Notes under the pieces: generated by a model
The model's database searches: none
What the model saw: only the letters and a program-made list of their open reading frames with translations
Told to the model about the DNA's origin: nothing
Shown: positions 1-4,742 of the stretch, in pieces
Position numbering within the stretch: position 1 is the first letter of the stretch
How the letters are laid out: every line of letters begins with the position of its first letter
Assembly: GCA_937864935.1 (NCBI GenBank)
Contig: CALMDN010000293.1
Coordinates: 1-5,934, forward strand
Direction: 5' to 3'
Length of the DNA stretch: 5,934 nt
DNA from: an uncultured Bacteroidales bacterium
GTDB lineage: Bacteria > Bacteroidota > Bacteroidia > Bacteroidales > Lentimicrobiaceae
Program-made: the position numbers and the translations under genes

Positions 1-692
1 CATTCGTTACTTCCGTTGTTCCGGATATACACTATATTGGAAATCAGATCGCTGCAATAAAACGGCCCGAAACTGTTGGCGAAAATGGTCGTTATCAGGG
101 CTTTCCCCTTCACTGTGATGTCGGCAGTGCCATAGTGTTCAGCCAGGCGGAGAACCGGTACATCCACATCGAGGGTAAACGAACCGGCGCCACCCCAGAT
201 GCTCAACTGAAGTGAATCGAGCCGGAGCTGTCCCGCAGTACTGACATCGCCTGAACCTTCATACCGCAATTCAACCAGATGCGGCACAGTGGCTGTAACG
301 GTTATTTCGCGGTCGTAATTGCGCACCCAGTTGCATTTCATGATGTTTCGTATGGTAAGGGTCCCGTCTTTAACCTCGGTTTTTATGGCATCAATCAGAT
401 TTTCTCCGCATTTCACTTCAACGGCAGCCTGATTACCGGGTACCAGTACCAGGTTGATGTTGTCGTAGAGTCCGATGCGCTGAAAATCCTCTACCTGGCG
501 CACTTCCGTTGTTTCAGGGCCGGTTCTGGTATAACAGTCGTCGAGTTGTTCCCTGTTGCAACCGCTGAAGAAAACAGCACAAAGCACCCCTGCTGCTGTC
601 AGCATCATCTGCGCTCTCAGCACAAAGGCTAACGCAGTATTTAAATACCGCTGCCGCTGTTCGTCCGTGAGTTTCAGTTGTCTGTTGTTCAT
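1..692 (-). CDS. GIN-domain (DUF2807) lipoprotein, 3' end cut by window edge
   Basis: Reading the minus strand from ATG at 692-690 gives an open frame of 230 codons that runs off the left edge. Residues 29-45 are hydrophobic and end in F-S-G-C (Cys45), a slightly atypical lipobox, so a lipid-anchored envelope protein is likely. Residues about 64-230 match the Bacteroidota putative auto-transporter adhesin head GIN family. Visible landmarks are FQRIGLYDNINLVL (70-83), GENLIDAIKTEV (96-107), LTIRN (112-116), CNWVR (120-124) and YEGSGDV (144-150), followed by repeating beta-strand patterns. Family members of this type usually run some tens of residues further, so the true C-terminus lies outside the window. 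An in-frame TAA at 710-708 makes ATG 692 the first ATG. M29 (608-606) is an alternative start that would remove the long, charged N-region. The gene lies 46 bases downstream of the PagL-like gene on the same strand, with no visible terminator between them. Molecular function is unknown for the family; an envelope or adhesion-like role is only suggested by the fold name. Confidence 0.88.
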   Translation of the reverse strand, partial: MNNRQLKLTDEQRQRYLNTALAFVLRAQMMLTAAGVLCAVFFSGCNREQLDDCYTRTGPETTEVRQVEDFQRIGLYDNINLVLVPGNQAAVEVKCGENLIDAIKTEVKDGTLTIRNIMKCNWVRNYDREITVTATVPHLVELRYEGSGDVSTAGQLRLDSLQLSIWGGAGSFTLDVDVPVLRLAEHYGTADITVKGKALITTIFANSFGPFYCSDLISNIVYIRNNGSNE

Positions 693-738
693 CTGCTGTT
701 GTCGCCTTTAAATTCCATAGCGCCGGTTCAGGGAGATG

Positions 739-1905
739 TTATTTCAGGTAATACCCCCACTTAAACCTGTAGCCAAGTCCGATGCCGACAAAATCGGCCC
801 TGGCAAAATGGGTTTTGAGTGTGAGGTTTGTGGTTAGATTTTTGGTGATGAGGTAATTGATTCCTGCTTTGTAATAAGTCATCCCTTCGCTTTTATCTTT
901 TCCTCCAAGGTAAAATCCGAAATTAAAGGCAAATGAGAGGCGCGAAAGCACCATTTCATAGGCAGCACTGATACCGGGCTTGGTGAGTTTGTGCGCGGGA
1001 TAGGGTTCGTTTTCGGTGCGGGCCACCAGCAGTGCATCGGAGCCATCCCAGGAGACATCAAAGCAAAAGCCCAGCTTGTTTTTGTACCCTAGGTTTTTCA
1101 GGGCGCTGAGGGAAGCCGCATATACCGCATACCGTTCGCCGTTGGCATCCCCGATTTCTTTTACTGCAAGGGTGGTCCCGATTTTCATCTCAAGGGTTTC
1201 CTTGCCGTCAAACTCAAACATGCGCAGGTCGGGCCGCGCCCTGCGGCGGATGTATTTGTTCTCTTTGTTAAGCCTGAAAGCCAAACCCCCACTTACGGCG
1301 GGTATGTTGAGACCATAGTTCGGGGTTTTTGTAGATCCGTTTGAAAAATGCATCAGCTGCAGTCCGGCCGATAACTGAAGGTAACTTACGGGTTTCCAGC
1401 GGTACTCAACCATCAGGTTAATGGCTGCATTCAGGTGCGATCCGATGGCGGTATATTTGTAATTCTCAATCCTGTCGAACTTCCGGGTGAGGTAAGCCAG
1501 GCCTGCCCCCACCCTGAAATTCAACTCGTTTCTGTCGGTTTTCAGCCAGGGGAAACTGATGTATGGAAACAAGGCATGGGCCTGCCCCAGGTCTTCTGAG
1601 TTTCCGAGCCAGGCATTCCAATAGGTAACACCTGTCACCGGATAGTTGTAGAAGGCTTCCCAGCGCTGCCGTCCATAGGTAGCCTGTGAAACCGAGAATT
1701 CGAAGGATGGGAAATGGCTGTTGTAGATTTCCATCTCCACATGGTGGGCGATGAGAAACCCGTAATTTGCCCGGGGCTCAAACAACAGGTTTGATGCCTG
1801 AAACCGGTGCTGTGCAACGGCCGGTAAGGCCTGAAGTATCCACAGGAGTGAAATGACAAGGCAACAGCCGGGGCTGAACCATCGGTATCGTTCCGGTTTT
1901 CTCAA
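739..1905 (-). CDS. PagL-like acyloxyacyl hydrolase (lipid A deacylase family), outer-membrane barrel
   Basis: The protein has 388 residues. A signal peptide spans about residues 1-31, with a hydrophobic core at 14-27 and likely cleavage after A-V-A (29-31). The mature part is rich in alternating beta-strands. The key signature is H186-F-S188-N-G, followed by K193-T-P-N196-x-G198. This matches the catalytic His/Ser segment of PagL (Pfam Lipid A 3-O-deacylase), an outer-membrane enzyme that removes an acyl chain from lipid A. By my recalled ungapped alignment, the position of the PagL catalytic Glu holds Asn200. Bacteroidota homologues are annotated as acyloxyacyl hydrolases and are, like this one, about twice the length of proteobacterial PagL. 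Residues about 235-388 form a second beta-rich half of unknown role that ends in an aromatic-rich strand (KWGYY). Translation must start at TTG 1905-1903: an in-frame TAA lies at 1932-1930, no ATG or GTG occurs in the signal-peptide region, and the first internal Met is residue 58. No Shine-Dalgarno is visible. It is the first gene of a probable unit with the GIN lipoprotein. The family call is firm; enzymatic activity is inferred. Confidence 0.85.
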   Translation of the reverse strand: MRKPERYRWFSPGCCLVISLLWILQALPAVAQHRFQASNLLFEPRANYGFLIAHHVEMEIYNSHFPSFEFSVSQATYGRQRWEAFYNYPVTGVTYWNAWLGNSEDLGQAHALFPYISFPWLKTDRNELNFRVGAGLAYLTRKFDRIENYKYTAIGSHLNAAINLMVEYRWKPVSYLQLSAGLQLMHFSNGSTKTPNYGLNIPAVSGGLAFRLNKENKYIRRRARPDLRMFEFDGKETLEMKIGTTLAVKEIGDANGERYAVYAASLSALKNLGYKNKLGFCFDVSWDGSDALLVARTENEPYPAHKLTKPGISAAYEMVLSRLSFAFNFGFYLGGKDKSEGMTYYKAGINYLITKNLTTNLTLKTHFARADFVGIGLGYRFKWGYYLK

Positions 1906-1933
1906 AGCAGGTTTTCGAGGTTGAGGAGGTTAA

Positions 1934-1941
1934 CAAAAATA
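1934..1941 (-). promoter_or_regulatory. Candidate -7 box for the PagL-like / GIN lipoprotein unit
   Basis: On the minus strand the bases read TATTTTTG, an exact match to the Bacteroidota -7 consensus TAnnTTTG. Transcription would begin roughly 7 bases downstream, near 1927, leaving a short leader of about 20 bases before the TTG start at 1905. No good -33 TTTG is seen at the usual distance, which lowers confidence. Confidence 0.4.
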
Positions 1942-1965
1942 CAAAAACCTTTCCGGCTTATTGAT

Positions 1966-1973
1966 TACTTTTG
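1966..1973 (+). promoter_or_regulatory. Candidate -7 box for mazG
   Basis: The plus strand reads TACTTTTG followed by CACC, an exact match to the Bacteroidota -7 consensus TAnnTTTG and a form common in that phylum. Transcription would start near 1980, giving a leader of about 108 bases before the mazG ATG. The -33 element is weak; no TTTG lies about 19-21 bases upstream. Confidence 0.5.
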
Positions 1974-2087
1974 CACCGTCACGATAAGTTAAACGCTGCT
2001 GTCTGGCCTGGTATTGCTGATATTTACACAACATTGATTGTCAGAATACTATACACTGAACAAACCCAATTTCAACCTGTCTGAATC

Positions 2088-2873
2088 ATGGACCCACGCT
2101 TAAAGGCTTTTGAACGACTGCTCAACATTATGGATGAACTCAGGGCTGGTTGCCCCTGGGACAGGAAACAGACCCTCGAGAGCCTGCGCTACCTTACCAT
2201 CGAGGAGACCTATGAACTCAGCGATGCCATTCTTGAAAAAGACATGGCAGAGATTAAAAAAGAGCTCGGCGACCTGATGCTTCACCTGGTATTTTACTCC
2301 AAGATCGCCTCCGAACAAAAGGCCTTTGATATCACCGATGTACTCAACGGGATCTGCGACAAGCTGATTCACCGCCATCCGCACATCTATGGTGATGTTA
2401 CTGCCAATGATGCAGAAACGGTGAAGAACAACTGGGAGAAGATCAAATTGACCGAGAAAGGGGCCAAGGGACAGGAGCGAAAAACCGTGCTTGGTGGGGT
2501 GCCGGGATCTTTACCGGCCATGGTAAAAGCCTACAGGATACAGGAGAAAGCGAGGGGAGTCGGTTTCGACTGGGACAATGCCCATCAGGTGTGGGACAAG
2601 GTGCAGGAGGAGCTGGCTGAGCTTCAGGTGGAAAAGCTCAGCGGTTCGCCCGACAAGATTGAAGATGAATTCGGCGACCTGCTGTTCGCGCTCATCAATT
2701 ATGCCCGGTTTATTGACATCAACCCCGAAGATGCCCTGGAACGCACCAACAAAAAATTCATCCGCCGCTTCAACTACTTAGAGCAGCGCGTGAACGAAAC
2801 CGAGCGGTCGATGCACGACATGAGCCTGAAGGAGCTGGATGCGCTCTGGAATGAAGCCAAGGCAAAAGAATAA
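2088..2873 (+). CDS. mazG: Nucleoside triphosphate pyrophosphohydrolase MazG
   Basis: The protein has 261 residues, close to the usual length of full, two-domain MazG (E. coli about 263), and is predicted cytoplasmic. It hydrolyses (d)NTPs to the monophosphate and pyrophosphate, cleaning the nucleotide pool and, in E. coli, affecting ppGpp levels. The N-terminal domain carries CPWDRKQT (22-29), the metal-binding EExxE at 39-43 and ExxD at 59-62, then HRHPHIYGD (95-103). A linker with GGVPGSLPAMVKAYRIQEKA (136-155) leads to the second domain, with EELAE (174-178), DEFGD (193-197) and a basic NKKFIRRF stretch (221-228). Both acidic motif sets are intact. The ATG is fixed by an in-frame TGA at 2082-2084; no strong Shine-Dalgarno precedes it. 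No mazE/mazF toxin pair is beside it, so a toxin-antitoxin link is not supported here. It is divergent from the PagL-like gene and 114 bases ahead of the fucosidase on the same strand. Confidence 0.96.
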   Translation: MDPRLKAFERLLNIMDELRAGCPWDRKQTLESLRYLTIEETYELSDAILEKDMAEIKKELGDLMLHLVFYSKIASEQKAFDITDVLNGICDKLIHRHPHIYGDVTANDAETVKNNWEKIKLTEKGAKGQERKTVLGGVPGSLPAMVKAYRIQEKARGVGFDWDNAHQVWDKVQEELAELQVEKLSGSPDKIEDEFGDLLFALINYARFIDINPEDALERTNKKFIRRFNYLEQRVNETERSMHDMSLKELDALWNEAKAKE

Positions 2874-2987
2874 CCTTACCCGGCCCTTTTTCATAAGATC
2901 ATCTCTGGTTATTTCTCATTTCAGCATTTTGCCGGCAACCGTTGATTGCCAAATACTTTTTACATTTAGGCGGTAATTCAAACAGCC
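2874..2987 (+). other. Gap between mazG and the fucosidase gene
   Basis: This 114-base gap contains no coding frame. A T-run (2887-2891) lies after mazG but without a convincing GC-rich stem, so no terminator is called. Two near-matches to the -7 consensus that lack the final G (TACTTTTT at 2954-2961, TACATTTA at 2961-2968) might drive the glycosidase genes. TTTTG at 2927-2931, 22 bases before the first, is a possible -33 element. The change of function from nucleotide cleaning to glycan degradation makes a separate promoter here plausible, but the sequence does not prove it. Confidence 0.3.
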
Positions 2988-4721
2988 GTGAAACGTAAAA
3001 CCATCCTGCTCATCCTGCTGCTTTTTTCCTCTGTATCCTTAATCAATGCCCAGCATCCGGGAGGTACAAAACTTCTGCCCCTGCCAACGCCTGCACAGCG
3101 GATGTGGCAGGAAACAGAACGCGCCATGTTTGTGCATTTCGATCCTGCGGCCTGGCAGGGAACCGAATACGACAATCACAGCACCCCATTGGATAGAATC
3201 AACCCATCGAAACTCGATGTGAACCAATGGATTGATGTGGCAGAATCGTGGGGCGCCCGCATGATAGTTTTTGTAGCCAAACATGCCGGAGGCTTTTGCT
3301 GGTGGCAGACTGAAACCACGGACTACAGCATCAAAAACACTTCGTATAGAAATGGCAAAGGCGATGTACTGGCCGATCTGGCTGCAGCCTGCAGGAGCCG
3401 TGGGATGAAACTCGGTATTTACATCTATCCGGGCGATGAATCGTGGGGCGCTTACCTCGGCGGTGGCGGCCGCACCCGTGATCCCGCGAAGCAGGAAGCC
3501 TACAATCAGGTACTGCGCAGGCAATGGACCGAAGTTCTTACCAGGGTTCCGGATGTAACCGAGATCTGGTTCGACGGCAGTGTGGTGGTTCCCCTGAAAG
3601 ACATCATCCGGAGCCATGCACCCGATGCCATCGTTTTTCAGGGCCCTTTTGCGGATATCCGCTGGGTTGGCAACGAGGGTGGCTATGCCCCTTATCCTTT
3701 GTGGTATACCCTTCGCTGCAGCGATGCAGCTACCGGCACCTCCACGGCTGCACATGGCGACCCCGGCGGTGACTGCTGGATGCCGGTGGAAGTGGATGTC
3801 CCGCTCAAAAACCACAACTGGTTCTGGAGTCCCGAAAACCACAGGAACCTGCGATCGCTGGATGAACTGATGACCATCTACTACAAATCGGCAGGGCGCG
3901 GAGCCCAGTTGCTGCTTAACGCTTCACCCGACACCAGCGGACTGATCCCCGACGAGGATGTAGCCCTCTACAAAGCATTCGGCAATGAAATCAGCAGAAG
4001 GTTCGGACACAGCCTGGCGGAGACTTCCGGCAAGGGCGACACACTCTGCCTTGTCCCGGGCAGGGAGATCCTGATCGATCACCTGGTCATCAGGGAGGAC
4101 CTTTCGTTCGGGCAACGTGTCCGCCGGTATGTTGCCGAAGGACGCAACGGGGATGCATGGTTTGTTATCGCATCGGGACTCAGCGTCGGGCAACACCGCA
4201 TTCAGCAGTTCCTGCCCGTAAAAGTGAGGGAAATCAGGCTTAGGGTGACTGAAAGTGCATTGCCTGCGGTAATCAGCAAACTGGCGGTCTTTTATGTTGG
4301 TGATTCCAACATGCATGATGTTGCCGATCCTGCCCGGGATGATATGGGTAACCTTTGGATCCGCGGACAAAGAAACGCTGCCGCCCTCGACACTGTACTT
4401 TCTGCTCAGGCAGTCAATGGCGCCTCATCCCGACAGTTCACCACCGATCTTTCCGCAGTGATCAGCCTGCCGGGACAATACAGGATTACGGCAGAACACA
4501 TCAGCACAGGCGATAAAATCCCCATCACCGAAGCCAGCCTCATCCTCAAGGGAATTGAAACCCCCGTTCTGGCAAGCCTGGCGGAAGACGGACTTAGCTG
4601 CACCATCAACATCACGGCATTCCCGCTGAAAGACCCCGGATCCATTGCATTCCGCGCGAAAACGGGTTCAGGCTTTTCAGGTGCGATACAGTTGCACATA
4701 CAGGAAATCAGGATTGACTAA
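2988..4721 (+). CDS. Secreted GH29 alpha-L-fucosidase
   Basis: The 577-residue protein starts with a signal peptide (residues 1-21, cleavage likely before Q22), so it acts in the periplasm or outside the cell. Residues about 35-340 fit a GH29 TIM barrel, which removes terminal alpha-L-fucose with retention. Seen motifs are FVHFDP (48-53), AKHAGGFCWWQT (97-108), GDVLADL (125-131), GMKLGIYIYP (139-148) and EIWFDGS (192-198), where D196 should be the nucleophile. WMPVEVD (264-270) offers E268 as the probable acid/base, and LLLNASPD (308-315) closes the domain. The common GH29 motif KHHDGF reads KHAGGF here. Residues about 345-440 look like the usual beta-sandwich (F5/8C-like) domain. Residues about 455-577 form a further beta-rich segment that I cannot assign. 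The start is GTG at 2988: an in-frame TAG at 2967-2969 blocks extension and the next Met is residue 39, past the signal peptide. No Shine-Dalgarno is evident. It is followed 21 bases later by a GH35 gene, probably co-transcribed. Linkage specificity cannot be read from the sequence. Confidence 0.92.
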   Translation: MKRKTILLILLLFSSVSLINAQHPGGTKLLPLPTPAQRMWQETERAMFVHFDPAAWQGTEYDNHSTPLDRINPSKLDVNQWIDVAESWGARMIVFVAKHAGGFCWWQTETTDYSIKNTSYRNGKGDVLADLAAACRSRGMKLGIYIYPGDESWGAYLGGGGRTRDPAKQEAYNQVLRRQWTEVLTRVPDVTEIWFDGSVVVPLKDIIRSHAPDAIVFQGPFADIRWVGNEGGYAPYPLWYTLRCSDAATGTSTAAHGDPGGDCWMPVEVDVPLKNHNWFWSPENHRNLRSLDELMTIYYKSAGRGAQLLLNASPDTSGLIPDEDVALYKAFGNEISRRFGHSLAETSGKGDTLCLVPGREILIDHLVIREDLSFGQRVRRYVAEGRNGDAWFVIASGLSVGQHRIQQFLPVKVREIRLRVTESALPAVISKLAVFYVGDSNMHDVADPARDDMGNLWIRGQRNAAALDTVLSAQAVNGASSRQFTTDLSAVISLPGQYRITAEHISTGDKIPITEASLILKGIETPVLASLAEDGLSCTINITAFPLKDPGSIAFRAKTGSGFSGAIQLHIQEIRID

Positions 4722-4742
4722 CTTCCAAATGCATCAGAAAAG

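Larger units (their letters stand above)
1906..2087. other. Divergent intergenic region between the PagL-like gene and mazG
   Basis: This 182-base AT-richer gap separates two genes that point away from each other, so it should hold promoters for both directions. A match to the Bacteroidota -7 consensus TAnnTTTG is present on each strand (1934-1941 minus, 1966-1973 plus). The stretch from about 1980 to 2087 would be the mazG leader. It carries no coding frame or strong hairpin that I can see, and no clear ribosome-binding site before the ATG. A Shine-Dalgarno-like GGAGGT at 1925-1930 on the plus strand has no start codon behind it and looks accidental. Confidence 0.7.

Noticed and set aside
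279..632. A 117-codon plus-strand frame over the left-edge gene
   Set aside because: The minus strand here encodes a clear GIN-domain lipoprotein; the plus-strand frame shows no family features.
1925..1930. Perfect Shine-Dalgarno-like GGAGGT on the plus strand
   Set aside because: No start codon follows at a usable distance, and on the minus strand it reads as the complement, so it gives no ribosome-binding site for either gene.
1980..2087. Riboswitch or small RNA in the mazG leader
   Set aside because: I found no strong stems or recognisable conserved motif by eye in this roughly 108-base stretch.
2088..2873. mazG as part of a toxin-antitoxin or phage-defence module
   Set aside because: Neither mazE/mazF nor any other defence gene is adjacent; the intact two-domain form fits the housekeeping enzyme.
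2869..2913. Inverted repeat AATAACC/GGTTATT after mazG as a terminator
   Set aside because: The stem is only 7 bases and AT-rich, with a loop of about 31 bases, and the T-run is inside the loop rather than after the stem.
2954..2968. TACTTTTT / TACATTTA as a definite promoter for the fucosidase gene
   Set aside because: Both lack the final G of TAnnTTTG, so they are mentioned only as possibilities and not called as a promoter.
3039..3842. A 267-codon open frame on the minus strand
   Set aside because: It lies entirely inside the GH29 catalytic domain on the opposite strand, has no recognisable domain, and its long openness follows from the codon use of the real gene.
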